DNA of 40,663 nt from Chrysophaeum taylorii (GCA_029834535.1 JAQMWT010000596.1:1-40663), one strand, 5' to 3'; counted from the stretch's first letter, positions 8,926 to 17,698 are shown. A program made the numbers and translations. The notes: generated by a model from the sequence alone, not told the origin.

Positions 8926-10365
8926 TCACTCAGCCAGAGGCTTAGTAGGATCAAAGACGCGAGGATCATCGCGTGGTCCCAAATCGGTATAGTAGTGAAG
9001 CGCAACTGTATCATTGTCGTGGTCATATTCTTCGTAGACTTCGGCAACATAGATACGCTTCTTCCACGCGTTGGATCGTCCTTTCACCCTGAAAATCACG
9101 AACTTACCATGTTTGAACCGGTCACGGTCCGAGGGTAAATGCAGAGGGGCTGAAGAAGTGTCGATGGTTGGCACTTTCAAAGGCACAATCTGCTGTACAG
9201 ATACTACAACCGATTCAGCATCATCGTCGTTAACGTCTTGAATTTCATAAACGACGGGAGAGATCTTTCTAGTAACCATGTAAGGTCCGCGCCAAATGGG
9301 CCGTAGCTTGTGGCGTGTCTTAGGCACGAAACGCAGAACATAATCACCTGGGGAAAACTGGATGTCAATTTGGTGGGCATCATAGTTGAGTTTTTGACTC
9401 TCCTGTGCTTTCTGATGAGCTCGTGTAACGAGTCGACTATAAAATTCAAACTTGTTCTTAAAGTCCACCAAAATCTGATGACGTGATTGCGGTAGATCAC
9501 GCTGTTCACTCAAAAGATTGTAATCGGGTGGTGACAGGGGTTGCTTGCCAGTACGCATCATGAAAGGTGAAATCTTCGTTCCCGGAATGTACATTCTATT
9601 GTACATGAATGACACATATGGGAGGAAACTCGACCAATCTGGCTGACGCTGTTCATCGATCGCAGCTCGCAAGAAGGCTTTGATGAATCGATTGACACGC
9701 TCAGTATGATTACTCTGAGGATGATACGGAAGGGTAGTACGATAACGTACGTTGAATTGACGAACAAACGTGCGAAATAACCTGTTCGCGAACTCATTTC
9801 CATTATCCGTGACTATGCACCGTGGGAGACATCCATCAAGTAAAATCTTGTCCACAAACGCGTTCAAAATCGAATAATCATGCTTCGTGTTGATCGGAGC
9901 TAATTTCAAGAAATGTGATGCTGCATCGTACATTGCGAGTATGTACGTGTACAGGTCAGCGCCTCGCAGAGGTCCAATCAAATCCATACCTAGGACATAG
10001 CAGTCTCCGACGCGATTCGGTTGACAGAGCAAGCCATGGCGCCTAGGCATGGCGGATCGAATCTTCTGGCAAATAATGCAGGCATTGACGAACTCATTAA
10101 CGGATGATGAGACGCTTGGCCACCAATACCGTTCTAAGATTTGATTCGCTGTGGAACCTCGTCCTACATGGCCTCCGAACAAGCCTCGGTGATGCATGGC
10201 GATCACACGCTTCTGCCTAGACTGAGGGTCCACAAGACGTTGAGAAGCTGAAATCATCGACCTTATACAACACGTTGTCATCAATCTCACATGGTACGGA
10301 TGACTGCTCGTCTTGATCTTTCTGTTCAGAGTCGAGCTTTCGTCTGATGCGCTTGCCTGTTTCAT
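8926..10365 (-). CDS. Ty3/gypsy integrase
   Basis: Inserts element cDNA into the host genome. Residues are counted from the first codon of this open segment (at 10365); the homologous part starts near residue 40. The N-terminal zinc-binding HHCC motif is seen as H59/H66 and C96-x2-C99 (GLFGGHVGRG ... NACIICQ). The catalytic triad is D128 (GMDLIGPL), D187 (VTDNGNEF) and E222 (HTERVNRF), with 34 residues between the last two, typical of DDE integrases. A PGDYVLRFVP ... WRGPYMVTRK segment (residues about 330-380) matches the gypsy C-terminal DNA-binding region. The tail FRVKGRSNAWKKRIYVAEVY may be a further module that I cannot name. A frameshift near 10250 separates it from RNase H. Confidence 0.88.
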   Translation of the reverse strand: MKQASASDESSTLNRKIKTSSHPYHVRLMTTCCIRSMISASQRLVDPQSRQKRVIAMHHRGLFGGHVGRGSTANQILERYWWPSVSSSVNEFVNACIICQKIRSAMPRRHGLLCQPNRVGDCYVLGMDLIGPLRGADLYTYILAMYDAASHFLKLAPINTKHDYSILNAFVDKILLDGCLPRCIVTDNGNEFANRLFRTFVRQFNVRYRTTLPYHPQSNHTERVNRFIKAFLRAAIDEQRQPDWSSFLPYVSFMYNRMYIPGTKISPFMMRTGKQPLSPPDYNLLSEQRDLPQSRHQILVDFKNKFEFYSRLVTRAHQKAQESQKLNYDAHQIDIQFSPGDYVLRFVPKTRHKLRPIWRGPYMVTRKISPVVYEIQDVNDDDAESVVVSVQQIVPLKVPTIDTSSAPLHLPSDRDRFKHGKFVIFRVKGRSNAWKKRIYVAEVYEEYDHDNDTVALHYYTDLGPRDDPRVFDPTKPLAE

Positions 10366-11464
10366 CCTCAGCTTGTTCTTTCGCTATCTCATCGAGAGTG
10401 ATCTCATCCTCCGCTTGATCCGCAAAAGGGAGACGTTCGACGGAGTCAACTGGCTCAGATTCGTACGAAAATTGAGGCGGCTGTACGTTCTGTCGCGTAC
10501 TAACTGCTACCATAGCTGCGGTGGGTCCGCTGTCCGTCGGCATAGGCATCGTCACCGAAGAGAAGGTGAAGCAAGCTCTGCCAGGGACATCGGTGGGGGT
10601 TTCTTGGAAAATCAAAAAAGCTTCATTGATCGGTTCCCCGTCTTCATCTTTCTCGATCAATTTGTCGATAGGGTTGCGCGACAGACAATCCGGAATACGC
10701 ATGCCAGGGGAGCTTCCAGGTTTGTATCCGAGCTCCCGGTCGAACGCACCAAGCCGCATAGCCCATCGTGCTAACTGTTCAGACGTATGATTCGAACCCC
10801 GCAGAAACGTTAAATTACGATGATCCGTCTCTAACTTCGTCTGATGACCTTCGATATAAAATCGGAAATTTTCGAGAGCAGAGAGTACTGCGAGGAGTTC
10901 CAAGCGCCGAGGATCGTACTTCCTCATCGACTTAGGCACGGTTCGACTCCAGTACTCGATAGCTCTCTCTTCGATTCTTTCTCTTCCATCGTCGTCAACG
11001 ACTGGTACTTTTTGAAATAGGTAAGCACCCAGCCCATGTGCGGAAGCATCAGTTCGAATGTAAAAAGGTAACGAGTAATCAGGATGATAGACGCCCTTCG
11101 AAGTGACAATAGCCTCGATGATGGCATCCCAAGCTCCCTGACACTCTTTCGTCCACTTGAATTTCACGTCCGGCAACGTCAGTTGTCTTAATGGCTCTGC
11201 AACTTTCGCAAAATTCCTTACATAACGCCGGCAAAAACTCCCCATTCCAAGGAAAGATCGCACTTGCTTCTTAGGGTCAGCATCCGACAAAGTGCCAGGA
11301 ATTGGCATGTGTCTGATGGCTTCTAAAGACCTTGGTGATGGAAGAAGTCCGTTCGGGGTAGATAAATGACCCAAAAACTCAATGACTTCTTGCATAAAAT
11401 GAATCTTCTTGATCTTGGCGCTGTACCCCTTCAAGCGAGATGGGGAATAACTTGCACAAGGCAC
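10217..11464 (-). CDS. RT C-terminus, RNase H and linker of gypsy pol
   Basis: Continues RT after a frameshift near 11438. LKGYSAKIKKIHFMQEVIEF and GHLSTPNGLLP match the RT thumb and connection. Then comes RNase H with FYIRTDASAHGLGAYLFQ (first Asp), RRLELLAVLSALENFRFYIE (Glu) and TKLETDHRNLTFL (Asp), which degrades RNA in the RNA-DNA hybrid. A 100-residue acidic linker (PFADQAEDEITLDEIAKEQA and similar) leads to integrase. The DNVLYKVDD end is the usual entry to the integrase zinc finger, after which the frame shifts. Confidence 0.87.
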   Translation of the reverse strand: MPCASYSPSRLKGYSAKIKKIHFMQEVIEFLGHLSTPNGLLPSPRSLEAIRHMPIPGTLSDADPKKQVRSFLGMGSFCRRYVRNFAKVAEPLRQLTLPDVKFKWTKECQGAWDAIIEAIVTSKGVYHPDYSLPFYIRTDASAHGLGAYLFQKVPVVDDDGRERIEERAIEYWSRTVPKSMRKYDPRRLELLAVLSALENFRFYIEGHQTKLETDHRNLTFLRGSNHTSEQLARWAMRLGAFDRELGYKPGSSPGMRIPDCLSRNPIDKLIEKDEDGEPINEAFLIFQETPTDVPGRACFTFSSVTMPMPTDSGPTAAMVAVSTRQNVQPPQFSYESEPVDSVERLPFADQAEDEITLDEIAKEQAEDETGKRIRRKLDSEQKDQDEQSSVPCEIDDNVLYKVDDFSFSTSCGPSV

Positions 11465-11952
11465 TGAAAGTGATTCTTTGTATCTGCGTGACCGGCGAGA
11501 ATATCGTCGATATATGCCACGAGATCACGATATAGCCATTGCGACAAGTCAGTGTTCAACTGCTTGCAAAACAAACTTCCGGCTGGTTTGACTCCCAAAG
11601 GTAGACGCATGTAGCTGTACGCTCCCAGAGGACTAGTGAAGGTGACCACATCTTGTGCATCTAGCGACAATCGTAAATTGTGATAGCCCCAACGAATATC
11701 CAAACTGGAACGACAAAACTTGTCAATGAGAAACATCAACGCGTCAGCCATGCTCACACTCGGCCAGCTATCATCCTTGAGCAATGCATTGAGGCGCCGT
11801 AGGTCGACAGCTGCTCTGTAAGCATTGGAAGTGCCAGGCTCGGCACCTTTCTTAGGCAACATCAAAATAGGGAAACCCCATGGAGAATTCGCGGGACGAA
11901 TAACTCCGTCTCGGGTCCATGCTTCAATCTGCATCCGCAAACATTCAATCTT
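11431..11952 (-). CDS. Gypsy reverse transcriptase, fingers and palm
   Basis: RNA-dependent DNA polymerase core. Visible motifs: GVIRPANSPWGFPILMLPKK, YRAAVDLRRLNALL (family R.C.DYR.LN), SSLDIRWGYHNLRL (catalytic first Asp), TFTSPLGAYSYMRLPLGVKP and the catalytic YIDDILAGH. The preceding segment ends PVKLSPCRLSK then TAA (11953-11955), then KIECLRMQIEAW in the same frame. The family continues without interruption here, so the TAA replaces a sense codon, most simply CAA (Gln). I start this entry right after that stop; no independent initiation is implied. Confidence 0.9.
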   Translation of the reverse strand, partial: KIECLRMQIEAWTRDGVIRPANSPWGFPILMLPKKGAEPGTSNAYRAAVDLRRLNALLKDDSWPSVSMADALMFLIDKFCRSSLDIRWGYHNLRLSLDAQDVVTFTSPLGAYSYMRLPLGVKPAGSLFCKQLNTDLSQWLYRDLVAYIDDILAGHADTKNHFQCLVQVIPHLA

Positions 11953-13755
11953 TTATTTCGACAACCGACATGGCGAGAGTTTGACGGGAGTCGGGTTCTC
12001 TTCTTTGAACCGGAGCGTCACTTCAGGTGAATCAACAGGTCTCATCACATCATCGAAAAATGCCCACGAATACGAGATTAAATGCTTCATCATCAGCTTC
12101 TCGTCATCATCTAAAGCAGGATGCTCTGTAATACCCAATTCAGTCATCACCTCTTCGACCTGCGCGACGGTCGGAGGGATGACCTGCATGCTCTCCTGAT
12201 CCGCTAAATGAGGAGGCATCACCGGTGAAGGTTGACCATGTTCGTCGTGAGGCGCGTCCGCCCACGGAACGTCGTACGTATTGAAATACGCTGGTCGCTC
12301 TTTCGCGGTGCCTTCTTCTTCAGCAGTTGCGGAGGGCTGGTTATCAACTTGGTTGCTCTGCATAACAGCAGTGGCGACGGTGCCCCCTGCAAAAGATGAA
12401 GCCGTCCCAGGCGATGTAACTGAAGGTGGTGGCGGGGTGGTGGGGGCAGCAGCTGATGGTGCAGGACTCGCAGGAGAATAGAGTTCATCGGGCGCAATCC
12501 ATGATACACTTCGAGTGGCAGGGTCGAGCGTTGGAATGCGCGACTCTACAGCAAAAGGTGAAAACCGTAGAATATGGTGATCAGGTTGGGCTAGCGTAGT
12601 CGTCGCAATATTCCGCAACTTACCCAAATTTCGAAGTGAAGGGTCAAACGAATTGTGCACTGCTAGCGCAATCCGCGTCATAGTCGCGGGTGGCACCATA
12701 CTGCCAAGCATCTTCATAGCTACTGTCTCGGAAACTGTCGCACCCCATTGCCACGTAGGAGGAACGGTCATAATTTCCTGGTGCATCTGCAACGTGAGTG
12801 GACGGGTGTTCGAAAAATGAGGTCCTAGGTGGAGCTTATTGCGCGTCACCGTGAAGGCAGGGCCGATAGCCGGGCGCGTAGATGAGAAACTGTTTACTAT
12901 AATGAGCGGGTGACCACCTGTAAATCCCAACGCTGGCCCAAAACGGTCCCGTAAATTCGGTGGTACACGCGATAATAACGGCAGTTCCAAGCGAACATTG
13001 CAAGCAAGTAGGCGCGTGCGCGAGCACAGCAATTCGGGTGTAATACTATAAAAATCAACAATACGCGGCACATAAAATTGGTGATGCACAAAAGGGATCA
13101 CTGATGGTTCCTGCTCGAGCGTCCATCGTCCAATCACATAAGGTGCGTTGCGGAAGTGACGCAGGACCCAAGAAGTAATAGTAGCGCCCTTGCGTGCGTC
13201 CCTGTAGTGCAAATTGGCAGTCGATCCATAGATACACGGCGGACTGGCGTGAAAATAAGAATGCTTCCAAAAATCTGAGTGTAAATACGACAACACCAAG
13301 TCGTATGTACGACGATGAGATTTCCCCAACTCATGCAAAACATAGGGAATCTTCGGAAAATTGAGCTCAAAGGTGGCTCGGGCTTGAGGACAAGCATCCA
13401 AAGCCAGGACAATGCGAAATGAACTGCCATATAGCTCATTGCATCGCCGGATACCCAACGTTGATCCTCCAGCGCCAGCAAAGTAGACGACGACAAAGGT
13501 GTAGGTGATGGGTATCCAAACCAAGGAGGCGTGCTTAGATAGCAGCTCCTTAGCAGTCGCCTCCATCTCCATTTCTGGTGTTTTTTTCACTTCTTCATCT
13601 GGAGGTGGCTGAGGAGGAGGTCTGTCACTCAAGACATCCTCCTCGACTTCATCGTCGTCAACAGCAGCCGTAAGAGTGGCATGACACACGTCATCAGTGG
13701 CTTCTAGCTGCATGTTGACACATCCTTCATGCGGCATGATCTCGCCTTCGACCAC
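11953..13755 (-). CDS. Cytosine-5 DNA methyltransferase domain within gypsy pol
   Basis: Residues are counted from 13755. Residues 85-370 (about 12646-13503) hold a full C5-methyltransferase fold: motif I VVYFAGAGGSTLGI (88-102, SAM binding), motif II-like IVLALDACPQARATFELNFP (115-134), motif IV FHASPPCIYG with catalytic Cys174, motif VI-like WTLEQEP (211-217; Glu kept, family ENV), motif VIII-like CSRTRLLAC (244-252), a short target-recognition stretch (about 255-315), motif IX RPLTLQMHQE (318-327) and motif X LGSMVPPATMTRIA (350-363). It would methylate cytosine in DNA. It is followed by a Pro/Ala-rich linker and ISYSWAFFDD ... NPTPVKLSPC, the normal RT lead-in. A frameshift near 13780 joins it to the upstream frame. 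The key catalytic residues look intact. Confidence 0.88.
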   Translation of the reverse strand: MVEGEIMPHEGCVNMQLEATDDVCHATLTAAVDDDEVEEDVLSDRPPPQPPPDEEVKKTPEMEMEATAKELLSKHASLVWIPITYTFVVVYFAGAGGSTLGIRRCNELYGSSFRIVLALDACPQARATFELNFPKIPYVLHELGKSHRRTYDLVLSYLHSDFWKHSYFHASPPCIYGSTANLHYRDARKGATITSWVLRHFRNAPYVIGRWTLEQEPSVIPFVHHQFYVPRIVDFYSITPELLCSRTRLLACNVRLELPLLSRVPPNLRDRFGPALGFTGGHPLIIVNSFSSTRPAIGPAFTVTRNKLHLGPHFSNTRPLTLQMHQEIMTVPPTWQWGATVSETVAMKMLGSMVPPATMTRIALAVHNSFDPSLRNLGKLRNIATTTLAQPDHHILRFSPFAVESRIPTLDPATRSVSWIAPDELYSPASPAPSAAAPTTPPPPSVTSPGTASSFAGGTVATAVMQSNQVDNQPSATAEEEGTAKERPAYFNTYDVPWADAPHDEHGQPSPVMPPHLADQESMQVIPPTVAQVEEVMTELGITEHPALDDDEKLMMKHLISYSWAFFDDVMRPVDSPEVTLRFKEENPTPVKLSPCRLSK

Positions 13756-15752
13756 CGGGACTTCGGGTCGATACCAATGGGTTCGTCACCAATGTGCTCC
13801 ACAGCCACATGAACTTCGTTGGGCTCATCAGCGCAATACGATGAATAGGAACCAGGTATAAGGCGGAGATCTTGGAGGAGTGATCGATAAGGTCGGAATA
13901 CGTGACCCTTTTCCAGCGGCACATCGCACTCCATCTCCAAGAAGTACGGTTGGCTTGGAAGAAGAAATCGAGTACTCGTCACGTACGCGAAATGAGGGAT
14001 GATATCTTCCTCGTCTGCAGGGCATTCAAGTTGGTCTTCCGCTTTTTCAGCAGTCTGATCACCGGGAGGAATGTGATGGTGATTCGCTCTGATACGAATA
14101 GAACGCAATAGACTGTCATAACTCCACGGTTTACCAACTGGCGTCCAAGTTTGGATATTTCCGTATTGCACAGCAAGCTTAGCTGTCGGGAACATCTGCA
14201 CTACCTGCGGAGTCGCATCGAATGCATCATTGTAAAGGACAATTCCATGCTGGTCTTGTGGCGAGGCGGAAGTCCGATTCTCGAGAACTCCAATGGTCAC
14301 TTCAGAACGCCGAAAAATAGCTCTCTCTGTCGCATAATCCAAAATCGTACTCAAGAGTCGTAATTCTCGTGCTCCTAATAGTAACTGCCCATTCGTTTGA
14401 CCAACGAAGAACATGAGCAGCATGGATGTCGTCGGCACCAAGGAGATTCGGAGAATGACCCATTCTCGAATAGGAGCTCCCGAACCTCCTGATCCATTTA
14501 GAGCACGAATAGTAGGGAGTGGCTGAAGATAGATGATTTTGCCGTCACGGTCAAGTTTGCGATACAAGCGGTGATCGATGTAGGGGGAATCAGCCATGCC
14601 ATCCAAACCGGCAGCGATGATGGAATATTTCGAACCATCTTGCGAAGAGATAGCCACAGGCACATACGTCAAAGAGGCGGATCTCGTGCCATCGTACCTT
14701 ACGGCTTTATTTTCACGGTGGTCGGGATCCTGAGTGATATTCAACGCAGTCTGAGGGCAGAAATTCTCGAAATCCGATGAGATAGAAGGGTGAGCAACAT
14801 AACGCTCGGCACAGTCGTCCCTCGGTGGCACTATATCCATGGCAACCAAGGTATCTTGTCCCACACGAACAATCGTATACCCCGATTCGTCACGATTATC
14901 TTCGTCTTCCGAGAGAATTCTAGATGCAACTCCAGTCACTTCGGTACTTTGCTCCTGCTCCTCCACCCATGCATCTTCAGTGATGACCAAAAAGGAAGGA
15001 GGTTCCAGGGGGTCACCAGGGGAATAGCCTTCTGCAGAGAAGCTATCATCATCGCCCCCAACCTCATCATCGTCATACACGTTGCCCTCCATGAGCTCAG
15101 AATACTGCACAGTGCAGTAGTCCGCTCGCTTAGTGTCATCCTGATCTTCGCCAAGCACTTCAAGCCACTGAGCGGCGACACCATCATTGTGCTGGCTAGG
15201 GTTCGCTCTCTGAGATTGTCGCCCTCTATCCGGCGGAGCCGTCTGCTGTGCCTGACGAATCAAGTTCATCGTGTTGAGAGCCGTAGTCAGATCCTCCAGG
15301 CGCACCGAGGTCTGAGCGGTCCGCTGCACTGCGGGCTGCCTTCGGACCACCTGTTGTTGAGAGCCTGCAACCAGCTGCTGTTGACCTGCACCTGGCACCT
15401 GTGCTGCTGTGTAAACCACCTGCGGCTGTTGCACAACGCGCGGCGCCAGCTGAGTCATTGAAGCCTGTCCTGCTGCAGCTAAAAGCGTACGTCGGTATTG
15501 CTCCTGTTCCTCTGGCGTTGCTGGAAAACCCGCAGTCGTCAACGTCTGAGCAGCACGCCTCTTCCTCGAGGGATTGTCCGGCACAGGACACACACCACAG
15601 TCGTGGTTAACACTACCATGCCGGCCGCAACTGAGGCACGTCGTAGTTGCTTGACGCGTATGGTTATCTATCCCCTGTGGTAGCCAGGTTCCAACTCCCG
15701 AGTCAGTAACATAACCAACCCGTTGGACTGGCTGCAACTGCTGCCTCTGCTG
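13704..15752 (-). CDS. Gypsy nucleocapsid zinc finger and protease-like region
   Basis: In the same frame as gag, directly after its TAG. Numbering from the TTG at 15737, C34-x2-C37 ... H45-x-C47-x2-C50 forms a zinc-finger candidate that is not the standard CCHC spacing. A Gln-rich segment (QQQLVAGSQQQVVRRQPAVQ) and an acidic segment follow. Near residue 370-460, SIIAAGLDGMADSPYIDHRL (14600 region) and GQLLLGARELRLL resemble the two halves of a retropepsin (active-site loop, and ILG). The expected D-S/T-G is replaced by D379-G-M-A. The C-terminal 120 residues (FLEMECDVPLEKGHVFRPYR) lead into the methyltransferase frame. This is plausibly a diverged aspartic protease; the assignment rests on position and the ILG-like box. 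Confidence 0.65.
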   Translation of the reverse strand, partial: QQRQQLQPVQRVGYVTDSGVGTWLPQGIDNHTRQATTTCLSCGRHGSVNHDCGVCPVPDNPSRKRRAAQTLTTAGFPATPEEQEQYRRTLLAAAGQASMTQLAPRVVQQPQVVYTAAQVPGAGQQQLVAGSQQQVVRRQPAVQRTAQTSVRLEDLTTALNTMNLIRQAQQTAPPDRGRQSQRANPSQHNDGVAAQWLEVLGEDQDDTKRADYCTVQYSELMEGNVYDDDEVGGDDDSFSAEGYSPGDPLEPPSFLVITEDAWVEEQEQSTEVTGVASRILSEDEDNRDESGYTIVRVGQDTLVAMDIVPPRDDCAERYVAHPSISSDFENFCPQTALNITQDPDHRENKAVRYDGTRSASLTYVPVAISSQDGSKYSIIAAGLDGMADSPYIDHRLYRKLDRDGKIIYLQPLPTIRALNGSGGSGAPIREWVILRISLVPTTSMLLMFFVGQTNGQLLLGARELRLLSTILDYATERAIFRRSEVTIGVLENRTSASPQDQHGIVLYNDAFDATPQVVQMFPTAKLAVQYGNIQTWTPVGKPWSYDSLLRSIRIRANHHHIPPGDQTAEKAEDQLECPADEEDIIPHFAYVTSTRFLLPSQPYFLEMECDVPLEKGHVFRPYRSLLQDLRLIPGSYSSYCADEPNEVHVAVEHIGDEPIGIDPKSRWSKARSCRMKDVSTCS

Positions 15753-16934
15753 CTACTGCTCTCTCCTCATCCGTGGAGCGTGCTCCTTTCCTTTCTCCTT
15801 CTTAATCGCCTCTTCGATGTTGGCAGTAGGGTTGGCTTCCAGAATCTTGGAAATTTGGATGGTCAATTGAATGACATCGTTGAGGGTGAGAGTAGATGCT
15901 TTCATATGCGGTGAGGCCTGAGCAAGTTCGACGCTCGTCCGCAAGCGCTCAGAATTGAGACCAGCAATGAAGTGCGAACGGAACGCAGCCGGATCAGTAT
16001 CGCGACCTGACATTGCTCTCCACTGGCCGAATTTCTGCACCCATCGCGCAATATACTTATTCAATGACAAATTCCCCTGCCGTAAATTGAACCATTCACG
16101 TTCAAGCTCCTCAACCGTAGCCCGAGGTGGACAAGGAAGCTTCGTCGCCTCTTGCATAGCATCCAGACAGTCCTCATCATGCTGGCGCAACTCTTTCATT
16201 GTGATGGTCCCGTCCTTGTATTGTTTCCACATCTGCGGCCGTTCAACTTCCCACTTGCGATAAGCTTCCATAGGGGCGAGTTGATACTCGCCTCCAATCA
16301 CATTCATCGCTATTGAGGGTTTATCAATCTTGCCTTCCATCATACGCCGCAATTGCATCCACCACGCGTCCACCTCATCACGGTCCTTGGTAATTTGCCC
16401 CGTGAGATTCGAAAATGTGATACGTGTCATACCAGCAGCTCCCTTCTTGACACGAAGTATCTCTTCTTCGTCACGAGGACGCGCCGAACCGGGGTCAGTA
16501 TGATGGTGCGGGGTAGGCTCCGGTCGACTTCGCGGTGGCTGATCGTCGGTCAGTGCCGATACAGCGTCATCATCGTCGGGCATAACACGCGTAGCATTCG
16601 GAGAGGTTGGCCGTGCCTCTCGAGCATGCGCCCGCATGGATTCCTCCACCATTCGCCGAAGTCGATCGTTGTCGATCCGCTGTCGCTCCACTTCTGAGCG
16701 TTGTTGTTGAGCGTCGCGGCGGGTGTTCTCAAGTTCACGTATGACTTGCTCAATCTGCGACTGGTACATCTCGAATCGTTCGTTGATGGTCTGCAGAACC
16801 TCGGGGTCGACATCCACGCGAAAATCTGTCGCTCTCGTATTCGCAGATGGTGGCCTAGGAGGTGCACTCTCCTCTGGTCCACGCATCGCCGTAAACGGTC
16901 CGGGTTCCGCTCGAGATGACTCCGTAGCATTCAT
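15753..16934 (-). CDS. Gypsy Gag capsid-like protein
   Basis: 393 residues from a true ATG at 16934. The N-terminal half has a likely coiled coil (residues about 55-105, QSQIEQVIRELENTRRDAQQ, QRSEVERQRIDNDRLRRMVE). The C-terminal half matches the retrotransposon gag capsid pattern: TKDRDEVDAWWMQLRRMME, EELEREWFNLRQGNLSLNKY, IARWVQKFGQWRAMSGRD and AFRSHFIAGLNSERLRTSVE. It would assemble the virus-like particle. It ends MRREQ at a single in-frame TAG (15753-15755) followed by CAG CAG, and the frame continues into the zinc-finger/protease segment. The ATG overlaps the stop of a 100-codon upstream ORF as ATGA. Confidence 0.85.
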   Translation of the reverse strand: MNATESSRAEPGPFTAMRGPEESAPPRPPSANTRATDFRVDVDPEVLQTINERFEMYQSQIEQVIRELENTRRDAQQQRSEVERQRIDNDRLRRMVEESMRAHAREARPTSPNATRVMPDDDDAVSALTDDQPPRSRPEPTPHHHTDPGSARPRDEEEILRVKKGAAGMTRITFSNLTGQITKDRDEVDAWWMQLRRMMEGKIDKPSIAMNVIGGEYQLAPMEAYRKWEVERPQMWKQYKDGTITMKELRQHDEDCLDAMQEATKLPCPPRATVEELEREWFNLRQGNLSLNKYIARWVQKFGQWRAMSGRDTDPAAFRSHFIAGLNSERLRTSVELAQASPHMKASTLTLNDVIQLTIQISKILEANPTANIEEAIKKEKGKEHAPRMRREQ

Positions 16935-17233
16935 CGCACGTTCGTAGGGTCGTGTGTACGGGAACGTCGGCTCACCCGGTCTGGCGCAACCGTAGCTCCC
17001 CCTTCGCCGCCGCGTGGATCCGGAAGGATGACCACGCTTGGGGGGCTGTCGAGGCTATCAGATGATCTTGCCTCTCTTCCGATGCCGCTTTCCTCGGCTT
17101 CCGGCCGTTGAAAGGGCGTACTGAACGGTGTTCTTCCAATAGACGCAAATGGAGTCCCTGCACTGAATCGTTGCAGACGCTCCTGTGCGTCCCGAAACCA
17201 CTGCGATCGTTCTGTCATTGGCCTCTCTGCCAT
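16931..17233 (-). CDS. Upstream ORF in the gypsy leader, overlapping gag by ATGA
   Basis: A 100-codon frame with a true ATG at 17233 (MAERPMTERSQWFRDAQERL) and its TGA stop interlocked with the gag ATG (ATGA at 16931-16934). Composition is Ser/Arg/Pro-rich with repeated TPF segments (GTPFASIGRTPFSTPFQRP). I recognise no family. It may be an alternative Gag N-terminus lost by frameshift, or a real upstream ORF coupled to gag by reinitiation. Confidence 0.5.
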   Translation of the reverse strand: MAERPMTERSQWFRDAQERLQRFSAGTPFASIGRTPFSTPFQRPEAEESGIGREARSSDSLDSPPSVVILPDPRGGEGGATVAPDRVSRRSRTHDPTNVR

Positions 17234-17698
17234 GACCGCGATTTGCCCGGATAATAGGTTTGATCCGGACGTTCACAACTCACTTGTTGTATTCTTTTCG
17301 TCAGACGACAATTTCCGGCAGCCGTCTGACTACTGCGCGCTGTACCGGTGCGCTGGTCTTATGGAAGCACTTGCCTTGCGCGTGAAGACTATGGACGGCC
17401 TTCCCGGTGTTGTCGCTCGCCGTCAGGGAGGTGGTCTGCCTCGCGCGAGCTAGGTTAGGACTTATAACAATGCCTTACGATATGCAAAAGTATGCAAAAT
17501 GAGTCGTAGTGACTCCGCTCCCCGTTCGATCCGAATCACGTAAAATGAACCCCGCGGCGGTACCCGTGATCCTCTGGATCTTCATCCACAAATGCGTCGG
17601 CTTCGCACTCACTCGACCGTTACGAACCGACTCGCCGCCGAAAAACAGGAGATCGATAGTCCGGGTGTTGGACTATCGATTCCCGTTTCTGAGACCAC
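17234..17698 (-). promoter_or_regulatory. Gypsy 5' leader with candidate primer-binding site and hairpin
   Basis: Untranslated leader between the 5' LTR and the upstream ORF. Immediately inside the LTR the sense strand reads G then TGGTCTCAGAAACGGGAA (plus 17680-17697). It starts with the TGG expected of a primer-binding site complementary to a tRNA CCA end; I cannot name the tRNA. Next to it is a perfect 11-bp inverted repeat, ATCGATAGTCC (17652-17662) and GGACTATCGAT (17670-17680), with a 7-nt loop. It could act in RNA dimerisation or packaging. Nothing else is identifiable. Confidence 0.6.

Noticed and set aside
8700..17250. Plus-strand ORFs opposite gag and pol (for example 14790-15461, 223 codons)
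   Set aside because: They are antisense to well-supported retroelement genes and show no family motif.
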